Source: VFMC01 sp050248155 (GTDB taxonomy: Bacteria > Actinomycetota > Acidimicrobiia > Acidimicrobiales > Ilumatobacteraceae). From it: 64,000 nucleotides of DNA. Shown here piece after piece: positions 8,927-17,299 of the stretch. The notes below the pieces were generated by a model. It saw nothing but the letters and a program-made list of their open reading frames with translations. It did no database searches and was not told the DNA's origin. The stretch spans positions 1 to 64,000 of the forward strand of contig JBFWSW010000004.1 in assembly GCA_050248155.1 (NCBI GenBank), written 5' to 3'. The stretch's first letter is position 1. Each line of letters opens with the position of its first letter. Made by a program: the position numbers and the translations under genes.

Positions 8927-11313
8927 CCGTGACCGACACCCCGACGAGCGCAGCCGGCAACCCCATCGGCTTCGGTCGCATGCTGCGCAAGGAGGACGTC
9001 CGGTTCCTGCGCGGCAAGGGCAACTACGTCGACGACGTCAAGCTGCCCGGCATGCTGTTCGGTGCGTTCCTCCGCAGCCCCTACGCCCACGCGAAGATCG
9101 TGTCGATCGACACCAGCGCGGCCGAGGCGCATCCCAAGGTCCGGGCGGTGATCACCGGTGCGACGCTCGACTCGCTCGGCTTGGCCTGGATGCCGACGAT
9201 GTCGTACGACACCCAGGCGGTGATGGCCACCGACAAGGTGCGGTTCCAGGGTCAGGAGGTCGCCTTCGTCGTCGCCGAGGACAAGTACTCGGCGCGCGAC
9301 GCGATCGAGCTGATCTCGGTCGAGTACGAGCCGCTGCGACCCGTCATGGACGCGCGGCGTGCGCTCGACGCGGACGCGCCGGTCATCCGCACCGACAAGG
9401 AGGGCAAGACCGACAACCACATCTTCGATTGGGAGGCCGGTGACGCAGCGGCGACCGACGCCGCGTTCGCCGGCGCCGACGTCGTGGTCGTGCAGGACAT
9501 GCTGTATCCACGTTCGCACCCCGCGCCGATGGAGACGTGCGGTTCGGTGGCCGACATGAACCCGGTGACGGGCAAGTTGACGCTGTGGTGCAACACCCAG
9601 GCGCCGCACGCGCACCGCACGGTGTACGCCATGGTGGCCGGCCTGCCCGAGCAGAAGATCCAGGTGATCGCGCCGGACATCGGCGGTGGTTTCGGCAACA
9701 AGGTGCCCATCTACCCGGGCTACGTCCTGTCGATCGTCGCGTCGATCGTGACGAAGAAGCCGGTGAAGTGGATGGAGGACCGCTCCGAGAACCTCATGTC
9801 CACCGGCTTCGCCCGCGACTACCACATGCACGGCGAGATCGCGGCGAAGCGTGACGGCACCATCGTCGGCCTGAAGGTCGACGTGCTGGCCGACCACGGA
9901 GCGTTCAACGCCACCGCGCAGCCGACGAAGTACCCGGCCGGCTTCTTCCACATCTTCACGGGCAGCTACGACTACGGCGCAGCGCACTGCAAGGTGAAGG
10001 GCGTGTACACGAACAAGGCGCCCGGGGGCGTGGCGTATGCGTGCTCGTTCCGGATCACCGAGGCCGTGTACCTGGTCGAGCGGATCGTCGACTGCCTCGC
10101 CGCCGAGCTCGGCATGGACCCTGCCGAGCTGCGGATGAAGAACCTTCTGCGACCCGAGCAGTTCCCGTACACCACGCCGACTGGCTGGGAGTACGACTCG
10201 GGTGACTACCCGCGTGCGCTGCAGCTCGCGCTCGACATGGCCGGCTATCCGCAGCTGCGCGCCGAGCAGGCCGAGAAGCGGGCGAGAGGCGAGCTGATGG
10301 GCATCGGCCTCAGCTTCTTCACCGAGGGCGTCGGGGCCGGGCCGCGCAAGCACATGGACATCCTCGGCCTCGGCATGGCCGACGGTGCCGATCTGCGCGT
10401 CCACCCCACAGGCAAGGCCCAGCTGCGGCTGTCGGTGCAGACCCAGGGACAGGGCCACGAGACGACCTTCGCCCAGATCGTCGCCCACGAGCTCGGCATC
10501 CCCCCTGAGGACATCGAGGTCATCCACGGCGACACCGACAACACGCCCTTCGGGCTCGGCACGTACGGATCGCGGTCGACCCCGGTCTCCGGCGCGGCAG
10601 CAGCCGTCGTGGCCCGCCGCGTCCGCGACCGGGCGAAGATCGTTGCCGCCGCGGCGCTCGAGTGCTCGATCGACGACCTCGAATGGGAGCTCGGCCGCTG
10701 GCAGGTCACCGGCGACCCCGAGCAGGGCAAGACGATCCAGGAGCTCGCGCTGCTGGCCCACTCGACCCTCGAGCTGCCGGAGGGCATCGACGGTCACCTC
10801 GACGCGCAGGCGGTGTACAACCCGCCGAACCTCACCTATCCGTTCGGCGCGTACATCTGCGTCGTCGACGTCGATGCCGGCACCGGAGAGGTGAAGGTGC
10901 GGCGGTTCATCGCGGTCGACGACTGTGGGCCGCGGATCAACCCGATGATCGTCGAGGGCCAGGTGCACGGCGGCTTGGCCGACGGCATCGGCATGGCGCT
11001 GATGCAGGTGATCGCGTTCGACGACGACGGCAACTGCCTCGGCGGATCGTTCATGGACTACCTGCTGCCGACAGCGCTCGAAGTGCCCGCTTTCGAGCTC
11101 GGTGAGACGGTCACGCCGTCACCGCACCATCCACTCGGCTGCAAGGGGGTCGGCGAATCGGCGACCGTCGGTTCACCGGCGGCCGTGGTGAACGCGGTGA
11201 TCGACGCGCTGCAGCCGTACGGGGTCCGCCACGCCGACATGCCGTTGACGCCTGCGCAGGTGTGGCGGGCGATCCAGGGTCGCCCGATGCGCACCGACAT
11301 GGCGTTGGAGTGA
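8923..11313 (+). CDS. coxL: Form I aerobic carbon monoxide dehydrogenase large (Mo-Cu) subunit
   Basis: CoxL oxidises CO to CO2 with water at a Mo-S-Cu centre bound by molybdopterin cytosine dinucleotide. The 796-residue length is close to the ~809 of Oligotropha CoxL. Residues 371-377 read AYACSFR, the form I signature AYXCSFR, with Cys374 at the position that binds copper; form II and xanthine-type enzymes have AYRGAGR or other loops. Cofactor motifs GQGHETTFAQI (glutamine loop) and GVGESATVGSP with the catalytic Glu are also intact. It starts within the coxS stop (ATGA) after an AGGAGG site. Function as an energy-yielding trace-gas oxidase is inferred from known form I enzymes. Confidence 0.95.
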   Translation: MTVTDTPTSAAGNPIGFGRMLRKEDVRFLRGKGNYVDDVKLPGMLFGAFLRSPYAHAKIVSIDTSAAEAHPKVRAVITGATLDSLGLAWMPTMSYDTQAVMATDKVRFQGQEVAFVVAEDKYSARDAIELISVEYEPLRPVMDARRALDADAPVIRTDKEGKTDNHIFDWEAGDAAATDAAFAGADVVVVQDMLYPRSHPAPMETCGSVADMNPVTGKLTLWCNTQAPHAHRTVYAMVAGLPEQKIQVIAPDIGGGFGNKVPIYPGYVLSIVASIVTKKPVKWMEDRSENLMSTGFARDYHMHGEIAAKRDGTIVGLKVDVLADHGAFNATAQPTKYPAGFFHIFTGSYDYGAAHCKVKGVYTNKAPGGVAYACSFRITEAVYLVERIVDCLAAELGMDPAELRMKNLLRPEQFPYTTPTGWEYDSGDYPRALQLALDMAGYPQLRAEQAEKRARGELMGIGLSFFTEGVGAGPRKHMDILGLGMADGADLRVHPTGKAQLRLSVQTQGQGHETTFAQIVAHELGIPPEDIEVIHGDTDNTPFGLGTYGSRSTPVSGAAAAVVARRVRDRAKIVAAAALECSIDDLEWELGRWQVTGDPEQGKTIQELALLAHSTLELPEGIDGHLDAQAVYNPPNLTYPFGAYICVVDVDAGTGEVKVRRFIAVDDCGPRINPMIVEGQVHGGLADGIGMALMQVIAFDDDGNCLGGSFMDYLLPTALEVPAFELGETVTPSPHHPLGCKGVGESATVGSPAAVVNAVIDALQPYGVRHADMPLTPAQVWRAIQGRPMRTDMALE

Positions 11314-11323
11314 GAGAGCGACG

Positions 11324-12232
11324 ATGAGCCGACCGGAGATCGCGAGCCGTGCCGCCGAGCTACGGGCGCAGCGCGCGCCGTTCGTCCACGCGCGAGTCGT
11401 GCTGGCCGAGCGGCCGACCAGCGCGAAGCCGGGGGACGAGGCGATCGTCCATCCCGACGGCACGATCGAGGGCTTCGTCGGTGGCGACTGTGCCGAGTCG
11501 ACCGTGCGCGCCCAGGCGCTCGCGCTGCTCGACTCGGGCGAGTCGCTCCTCCTGCGCATCACGCCGACGGCGGACGGCGCGGAGTCGTCGGACGTGTCCG
11601 GCGCCACGGATCGAGTCGTCGTGCACAACCCGTGCCTCTCCGGTGGGACGCTCGAGATCTTCCTCGCCCCGGAGGTGCCCGTGCCGTACGTCGCCGTCTT
11701 CGGTGACGCACCGGTGGCCAAGGCGATCGTGGCGCTGGGACGGCCGCTCGGCTACGACGTGCGGCCATACGACGGGTCGATCCCAGCCGATGCGGCGGCG
11801 GTCGTCGTCGCATCGCATGGCCGGGATGAGGTCGACGTGCTGGTGCAGGCTCTGCGATCCGGCGTGCCGTACGTCGGCCTGGTCGCCAGCCGCAAGCGTG
11901 GCGAGGCCGTCGTCGCCTCGCTCGACGTCTGCGGGTCGATGTCGTCGCGCGTCGTGACCCCCGCCGGTCTCGACATCGGGGCGCGGACGCCCGAGGAGAT
12001 CGCCCTGTCGATCCTCGCCGACATCGTCGCTCGCCGCCCGCAGCCCACCGGCCGCCCGATCGGAGGCTCGGAGCTCGGCACCGGTACGGCGATCGATCCG
12101 GTCTGCGGCATGTCGGTGGTCACCGTGGAGACGTCGTTGCACCTCGACCACGACGGCACCCGCGTCTGGTTCTGCGGAAGTGGGTGCCTGCGTGCGTTCG
12201 CCGCTGCACCGCAGGACTACTCGACCACGTGA
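11324..12232 (+). CDS. coxF: XdhC/CoxF family maturation protein with C-terminal YHS domain
   Basis: XdhC/CoxF proteins help insert or sulfurate the molybdenum cofactor of their partner enzyme. This 302-residue protein has the N-terminal XdhC_CoxI-type region (FVHARVVLAERPTSAKPGD and FVGGDCAEST with a conserved Cys) and a Rossmann-like C-terminal half (VAVFGDAPVAKAIVALG). The last ~45 residues (about 258-302) form a YHS-type domain with DPVCGMSV and a second Cys-rich turn (WFCGSGC), a metal-binding module not found in the classic Oligotropha CoxF. It lies 10 bp after coxL and its stop overlaps the GTG of coxD. The name is assigned from family and position. Confidence 0.82.
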   Translation: MSRPEIASRAAELRAQRAPFVHARVVLAERPTSAKPGDEAIVHPDGTIEGFVGGDCAESTVRAQALALLDSGESLLLRITPTADGAESSDVSGATDRVVVHNPCLSGGTLEIFLAPEVPVPYVAVFGDAPVAKAIVALGRPLGYDVRPYDGSIPADAAAVVVASHGRDEVDVLVQALRSGVPYVGLVASRKRGEAVVASLDVCGSMSSRVVTPAGLDIGARTPEEIALSILADIVARRPQPTGRPIGGSELGTGTAIDPVCGMSVVTVETSLHLDHDGTRVWFCGSGCLRAFAAAPQDYSTT

Positions 12233-13116
12233 GCGATCTCGACCATCTCATCCCGACGGTCGAGCAGCTGAGTGTTCGGCTCGACGAGCAGTCGTACCTC
12301 ACCGACCTCGGCCTCGCGACGGCGATGTTCTGCGCCGTGCGCCTGCCACAACCGCTGCTGCTGGAGGGCGAGGCGGGTGTGGGCAAGACCGAGGCAGCCA
12401 AGGCACTGGCAGCCGTGCTCGAGACCCCGCTCGTCCGGCTCCAGTGCTACGAGGGGATCGACGCCGGCGAAGCGCTGTACGAGTGGAACTACGCGCGGCA
12501 GATGCTCGGGATCCGCCTCGCCGAGCAGCACGGTCATCAGGTCGCCGCCGATGAGCTGTTCACCGACGAGTACCTGCTCGATCGGCCGTTGCTGCGCGCG
12601 ATCCGGCACCCCGGCCCGCGTCCGGCGGTGCTCCTCGTCGACGAGATCGATCGCGCTGACGACGAGTTCGAAGCGTTCCTGCTCGAGCTCCTCGCCGAGT
12701 CGTCGGTGACCATCCCCGAGCTGGGGACGATCCGGGCCACGCACCCTCCGGTCGTGGTGCTCACCTCGAACCGCACGCGAGACCTGCACGACGCTCTCAA
12801 GCGTCGATGCCTCTACCACTGGATCGACTACCCCGATCTCGCCAGGTCGGTCGCGATCGTGCGGCGACGTGTCCCGTCCTCGAGCCGTTCGCTCGCCGAG
12901 CAGGTCGCGGCCGCCGTCTCGCGGTTGCGGTCACTCGACGTGCAGAAGCCGCCGGGGATCGCCGAGGCCATCGGGTGGGTGGCGGCTCTCGACGTGCTCG
13001 GGATCGAACGGCTCGATGCCGCGGCGGCCGAGCGGACGATCGGATCGGTGCTGAAGTACCGCGAGGACGGGCTGGTCGCCGCAGCGCGCGGCTTCGGCTG
13101 GGTCGCGGAGGGATGA
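12229..13116 (+). CDS. coxD: CoxD-like MoxR family AAA+ ATPase
   Basis: CoxD is an AAA+ chaperone needed to load sulfur and copper into the active site of CO dehydrogenase. The 295-residue product has a Walker A motif (LEGEAGVGKTEAAKALA, about residues 41-57), Walker B (AVLLVDEIDRAD), sensor 1 (VVVLTSNRTRDL) and an arginine finger region (LKRRCLYHWIDYP), all as in MoxR-type CoxD proteins. The GTG start at 12229 overlaps the stop of the preceding gene (GTGA), and the stop overlaps the coxE start (ATGA). A longer start inside coxF is less likely. Confidence 0.9.
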   Translation: MSDLDHLIPTVEQLSVRLDEQSYLTDLGLATAMFCAVRLPQPLLLEGEAGVGKTEAAKALAAVLETPLVRLQCYEGIDAGEALYEWNYARQMLGIRLAEQHGHQVAADELFTDEYLLDRPLLRAIRHPGPRPAVLLVDEIDRADDEFEAFLLELLAESSVTIPELGTIRATHPPVVVLTSNRTRDLHDALKRRCLYHWIDYPDLARSVAIVRRRVPSSSRSLAEQVAAAVSRLRSLDVQKPPGIAEAIGWVAALDVLGIERLDAAAAERTIGSVLKYREDGLVAAARGFGWVAEG

Positions 13117-14294
13117 ACGCCGACGTCGCCCAGGTGGTCGCGACGTTCGGTGATCTGCTCCACCGGGCGGGTGTCGCGACGACCCCCGAGCGCAGCGGTC
13201 GGCTGGCCGAGATGCTCGCACTGGTGGCGCCGGCGACGACCACCGAGCTCTACTGGTGCGCGCGGCTCGCGCTCGTGGTCGATCGCCGTGACGTCGAGAT
13301 CTTCGATCGCGTGTTCGCGGAGGTCTTCCGCGGCGTGGTCGACGTCGCCGACATCGCCCGCAACCCGAACGCTGCCGTCGCTGCGCGGTCCGGGTCGTCC
13401 GACGCACCGCCGCCGCAACCGGCCGGCCCGGCCGGCGCGACGACCGACGGGCGATCCGACGCCCAGCGGTTGGCGTCGCCCGGAACCGGTGACGGCGGCC
13501 GCGACTCGAGCGACGAAGAGGGGGTGCTCGCCGCGGCTGCCGACCGGGAGGTCCTCGGCGCGACGGCCTTCGGTGCGTGCACGCCCGACGAGCTCGAGCG
13601 GTTGGGCCGGTTGATCGCTCGACTGACCGTGGTGCCCCCGAGTCGTACCGGCCGCCGGCACCGTCCGCACCGGCACCGGGGCGAGGTCGATTGGCGATCG
13701 ACGTTGCGCCGGGCGCATCGCACAGCGGGCGATCCGGTCGGCCATGTCCGTCGCCGACGCGTCCCACGGCCGCGGCGCGTCGTGCTGCTCGCCGACGTGT
13801 CGGGTTCGATGGAACCCTACGCCCGGGCGTACCTGTACCTGCTGCACGGCGCCGTCCGCGCGGTGCGCGCCGAGGCCTTCGTGTTCGCGACGCGGCTCAC
13901 GCGGTTGACGCGCCACCTCGCGTCGAGCGACGCGGGGCTCGCCCTCGCCCAGGCGAAGGCCGCGGCGCCCGACTGGGCGGGCGGCACGCGGATCGGCGCC
14001 GCGCTCGCGCGCTTCAACGACGAGTGGGGCCGTCGCGGCATGGCTCGTGGCGCGGTCGTCGTGGTGGTCAGCGACGCATGGGAACCGGGTGACGTCGGCT
14101 TGCTGGCGCGTGAGATCGAGCGGTTGTCGCGCATGGCGCACCGCATCATCTGGGTGAACCCCAGGGTGCAGAGCGCGCAGTTCCGACCGACGACGGCGGG
14201 CATGACTTCCGTGCTGCCGTGGATCGACGACCTCGTGAGCGGCCACTCGCTGGAGCGTCTCGACGACGTGCTCGCCGCCATCGCTCGGCCGTGA
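13113..14294 (+). CDS. coxE: CoxE-like von Willebrand factor A domain protein
   Basis: CoxE works with CoxD in maturing the Mo-Cu centre. The 393-residue protein has an N-terminal helical region with AELYWCARLALV-type sequence, a low-complexity Ala/Pro/Gly linker (about 90-140), and a C-terminal VWA domain whose metal site is intact (LLADVSGSMEPYARAY, the D-x-S-x-S motif near residue 229). The pairing of a MoxR ATPase with a VWA protein is typical for chaperones of this type. It is the last gene of the operon; a strong hairpin follows 26 bp downstream. No coxG gene is seen in the cluster. Confidence 0.9.
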   Translation: MNADVAQVVATFGDLLHRAGVATTPERSGRLAEMLALVAPATTTELYWCARLALVVDRRDVEIFDRVFAEVFRGVVDVADIARNPNAAVAARSGSSDAPPPQPAGPAGATTDGRSDAQRLASPGTGDGGRDSSDEEGVLAAAADREVLGATAFGACTPDELERLGRLIARLTVVPPSRTGRRHRPHRHRGEVDWRSTLRRAHRTAGDPVGHVRRRRVPRPRRVVLLADVSGSMEPYARAYLYLLHGAVRAVRAEAFVFATRLTRLTRHLASSDAGLALAQAKAAAPDWAGGTRIGAALARFNDEWGRRGMARGAVVVVVSDAWEPGDVGLLAREIERLSRMAHRIIWVNPRVQSAQFRPTTAGMTSVLPWIDDLVSGHSLERLDDVLAAIARP

Positions 14295-14320
14295 GCCCCG
14301 TCACGAGACCGTCACGACGC

Positions 14321-14372
14321 GCCGATCCGGGCACCGGTGGGAGCGTGTCGCTCCCATGGCGCCCGGATCGGC
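14321..14372. terminator. Bidirectional terminator hairpin between coxE and CHRD gene
   Basis: GCCGATCCGGGC (14321-14332) pairs with GCCCGGATCGGC (14361-14372), and TGGGAGCG pairs with CGCTCCCA inside it, with a TGT loop and a small internal mismatch. The stem is over 20 bp long and sits between two convergent genes, so it can end both transcripts. There is no U tract, as is common in GC-rich actinobacteria. Confidence 0.75.
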
Positions 14373-14388
14373 TCAGGACATGGTCGGG

Positions 14389-15282
14389 TCAGAAGACGTA
14401 GCCGACGACGTCGATCACGAAGTGGGTCTGGTTGACGCCTGCCGTCACCTTCACCTTGCCTTCCGGATCGACCGCCACCGTCGCGTCGGCACCGACGATC
14501 GAACCGGTCTGGTACCAGTTCGCCGCCGAGGTGGCCGGCTGCACGGTGAGCGCGTTCGAGTACAGCTTCAGGAACCCGGCGCCGACCGAGTCGGTCACCG
14601 TCAGGCGCACCATCGCTGCGCTCGCGCCCGGCGGCACGGCGAGCACCGTCTGGCCGGCACCGTTCACACCCGAAGCGAGGCTGACGACGCGCGTCTCACC
14701 CTGCATGATCGGACCCACGGTGCCCTCGCGCGAGTCGTACACGCGGATCGGCTCGGCCAGGATCTGAGTCGACCCCGACATCGTGGTGGCCGCGGCGAGC
14801 TGACCGCGGATGGCTCCGTCGGGGAAGTCGGTGCTGTGCACGTTCACGTAGAAGTTCGCCGGGTTGTCGGCGATCTCACCCGCGAGCGTGGGGGTTGCGG
14901 TCGTGCAGCCCGCCGAGGTGGGGGTCGGTGCGACCAGGGTCACCTCGATGGCACCTGCGACACCGGTGGCGCCGCGATGGATGTGTGCCGCGGTCGCGGT
15001 GGTGATGTCGCTCGCCCGCAGGTCGAAGCAGATCTCGCCGGACGTGCGGTCGATCGTGATCGCTGCGGCGCCTGTGCCGTCGCCATCGCCGGGTCCGGGC
15101 ACCTCGTTCGCGCCGGACAGCACGGCCGTGTACGGCATGGTTGCCTGGACTCCTGCGGCGTTCGCCCCGAACGTGTCGAGCGCGCTGCCGCTCGCGATCG
15201 TCGGTCCGATCAGCGCGAGCGCGCCGATGGCCGAGGCGGCGACCGCGCCGCGACGGAGGAGCTGTTGTCTGGTAGCCGTCAT
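14389..15282 (-). CDS. Secreted CHRD domain protein
   Basis: The 297-residue protein starts with a twin-arginine-type signal (RR at residues 10-11, then a hydrophobic stretch and an AxA-like site near residue 34). A CHRD domain spans about residues 48-165 with the usual AHIHRG and VNVHSTDFPDGAIRGQL motifs. The C-terminal ~125 residues are a second beta-rich module beginning with a VYDSREG motif and ending with FVIDVVGYVF, a module found in many secreted actinobacterial proteins. CHRD domains are of unknown function in bacteria. The ATG at 15282 is chosen because AGGAGG lies 7 nt upstream; an earlier ATG at 15300 lies before that site. Confidence 0.85.
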   Translation of the reverse strand: MTATRQQLLRRGAVAASAIGALALIGPTIASGSALDTFGANAAGVQATMPYTAVLSGANEVPGPGDGDGTGAAAITIDRTSGEICFDLRASDITTATAAHIHRGATGVAGAIEVTLVAPTPTSAGCTTATPTLAGEIADNPANFYVNVHSTDFPDGAIRGQLAAATTMSGSTQILAEPIRVYDSREGTVGPIMQGETRVVSLASGVNGAGQTVLAVPPGASAAMVRLTVTDSVGAGFLKLYSNALTVQPATSAANWYQTGSIVGADATVAVDPEGKVKVTAGVNQTHFVIDVVGYVF

Positions 15283-15432
15283 CGGCGACCTCCTGTGCAT
15301 GGGGGATCGTGCTCGGCCACGCCGAAGCACGAAGGGACACGGCCCGTGGGGACGAGCCGAGGGCCGCGTACCCGGAGGCCGCGCAGCGAAACCACCCGGG
15401 TGGGTCGCTCGGGCCTGCTGGGTGGGGTGAGA

Positions 15433-15438
15433 TAGGGT
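15433..15438 (+). promoter_or_regulatory. -10 box of pimA (leaderless)
   Basis: TAGGGT ends 6 nt before the ATG of the glycosyltransferase gene at 15445, and no ribosome site is present. A leaderless start is likely. Confidence 0.6.
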
Positions 15439-15444
15439 TGCTCG

Positions 15445-16665
15445 ATGACCGAGCGCGCCGGCACGTCTCGTGCCGATCTCTTGCGCGTCGGCATGGTGTG
15501 CCCCTACAGCCTGTCCGTGCCCGGCGGTGTGCAGGCGCAGGTGATGGGCCTCAGCCGCGAGCTCCGCCGGATGGGCATCGAGGTGCGCGTGCTCGCTCCG
15601 TGCGACGGGCCGCCGCCGGCCACGTTCGTCACGCCACTCGGCAACAGCCTGCCGACGTCGGCGAACGGTTCGATCGCGCCGCTCGCCCCCGACCCCGCCT
15701 GTCAGCTGCGCACCATCCGAGCGCTCGCCGAGGAGGCCTTCGACGTCCTCCACGTGCACGAGCCGTTCGCACCCGGACCGACCCAGACGGCCGTGCTGCT
15801 CAACACCGCACCGATCGTCGCCACGTTCCACTCCGCGGGTGACAGCGCCGCGTACCGGTACATGCGACGCGCGGTGCTGGCCGCCAGCCACAGGCTCGCG
15901 CACCGCGTCGCGGTGTCGAAGGACGCCATGGAGCTCGTCCAGAGGTTCGTCGGCGGCGAGTACGAGATCTTGTTCAACGGCGTCGAGCTCGATCAGTATC
16001 GCGACGCGTCGGTCGACCCCGCCCCGTCGCCCACCGTGTTCTTCCTCGGCCGCCACGAGGAGCGCAAGGGACTCGGGATCCTGCTCGACGCGATGCCCTT
16101 GCTCCCCGACGACGTCCAGCTCTGGATCGCGGGGACCGGGCCCGACACCGATCGGCTGCGCGAGCGCGCCGGTGGCGATCCGCGGATCCAGTGGCTCGGT
16201 CGGCTGACCGACACCGACAAGGTCAACCGGATGAAGGCCGCCACCGTGTTCTGCGCGCCGTCGCTGCACGGCGAGTCCTTCGGTGTGGTGCTCATCGAGG
16301 CGATGGCTGCCGGCACCGCCATCGTCGCGAGCGGGCTCGACGGTTATCGCAACGTCGCGACCGACGACGTCGACGCCATCCTCGTCGAGCCCGGCGACAG
16401 CGAGCAGCTGGCCACTGCCCTCAAGCGCGCGCTGTACGACGACGACCTGCGATGCCGTCTCACCGCTGCCGGTCAGCGACGCGCCGATGCGTTCTCGATG
16501 CGCACCCTCGCCGAGCACTACGCGGCGCACTACCGGCGCCTCGCCGGCGACACGAGCGTCGTCGCTCGCTCCCGTCAGGAGCGCGCTCGCCGATGGTCGT
16601 CCCGTATGCTCTCCCGGGTGGCGGCGCGCCTGCGCGGTGTCGCCGGCCGAGAGGAGGACCCGTGA
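15445..16665 (+). CDS. pimA: PimA-like GDP-mannose glycosyltransferase (GT4)
   Basis: PimA adds the first mannose to phosphatidylinositol at the inner face of the membrane. The 406-residue protein has the GT-B fold motifs of this family: CPYSLSVPGGVQAQV near the N-terminus (GGV loop), HVHEPFAPG, ATFHSAGD, the nucleotide-sugar motif LGRHEERKGLGILLDA, and CAPSLHGESFGVVLIEAMAAGTAIVAS with the E-x7-E motif. The match to mycobacterial PimA runs over the whole length. Position just upstream of the pdxST-ruvCAB block is also where pimA sits in actinobacteria. Another GT4 specificity cannot be fully excluded. Its stop overlaps the lemA start. Confidence 0.85.
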   Translation: MTERAGTSRADLLRVGMVCPYSLSVPGGVQAQVMGLSRELRRMGIEVRVLAPCDGPPPATFVTPLGNSLPTSANGSIAPLAPDPACQLRTIRALAEEAFDVLHVHEPFAPGPTQTAVLLNTAPIVATFHSAGDSAAYRYMRRAVLAASHRLAHRVAVSKDAMELVQRFVGGEYEILFNGVELDQYRDASVDPAPSPTVFFLGRHEERKGLGILLDAMPLLPDDVQLWIAGTGPDTDRLRERAGGDPRIQWLGRLTDTDKVNRMKAATVFCAPSLHGESFGVVLIEAMAAGTAIVASGLDGYRNVATDDVDAILVEPGDSEQLATALKRALYDDDLRCRLTAAGQRRADAFSMRTLAEHYAAHYRRLAGDTSVVARSRQERARRWSSRMLSRVAARLRGVAGREEDP

Positions 16666-17216
16666 TCTGGATCGTCGTGATCATCGCCGTCGTCGTGCTG
16701 CTCGTGATCATCGCGATCGTCATGTACAACGGGCTGATCCGCAGCCGGAACCAGGTCGAGAACGCCTGGTCGCAGATCGACGTCCAGTTGAAGCGCCGGG
16801 TCGATCTCATCCCCAACCTGGTCGAGACGGTGAAGGGCTACGCGGCCCACGAGAAGGAGACGCTCGACAACGTCATCCGAGCCCGCAACGCAGCGATGTC
16901 GGCCCCATCCGACCCTCACGCGCAGGCAGCCGCCGACAACATGATGACCGGCGCGCTGCGCCAGCTGTTCGCGCTGAGCGAGGCCTACCCCGACCTGAAG
17001 GCCAACCAGAACTTCCTCGCGCTGCAGGAGGAGCTGACCGCCACCGAGGGCCGCGTCGCCTACGCGCGGCAGTTCTACAACGACTCGGTGCTCAGCTACA
17101 ACAACAAGCTCCAGGCCTTCCCGACGGTGATCTTCGCCAACATGTTGAAGTTCACCAAGCGCGAGTACTTCGAGGCCGACGAAGCCTCCCGCGAGGTGCC
17201 CAAGATCGGGTTCTGA
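16662..17216 (+). CDS. lemA: LemA family protein
   Basis: This 184-residue protein has one N-terminal membrane helix (residues about 2-22, almost all Ile/Val/Leu) followed by the LemA core: NQVENAWSQIDVQLKRRVDLIPNLVETVKGY near residues 31-60, then a long helical region and the QFYNDSVLSYNNK motif. LemA proteins are of unclear function but are usually found next to htpX, as here. The GTG at 16662 overlaps the pimA stop and has a GAGGAGG ribosome site 5-11 nt upstream. Confidence 0.9.
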   Translation: MIWIVVIIAVVVLLVIIAIVMYNGLIRSRNQVENAWSQIDVQLKRRVDLIPNLVETVKGYAAHEKETLDNVIRARNAAMSAPSDPHAQAAADNMMTGALRQLFALSEAYPDLKANQNFLALQEELTATEGRVAYARQFYNDSVLSYNNKLQAFPTVIFANMLKFTKREYFEADEASREVPKIGF

Positions 17217-17299
17217 GGGCGCTCGCCGCGAGCCGGCCGGCACCGCGGTCGGGGTGGTGCCGCTGGTCGCGCCCGGTCCACCGTTACCCTGGCGGGGTC

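Noticed and set aside
8857..10968. 703-codon open frame on the minus strand opposite coxL
   Set aside because: Shadow of coxL in a GC-rich sequence; composition is Arg/Val/His-rich with no motif.
8923..11313. CoxL as a xanthine dehydrogenase or form II hydroxylase
   Set aside because: The AYACSFR active-site loop with Cys374 is specific to form I CO dehydrogenase.
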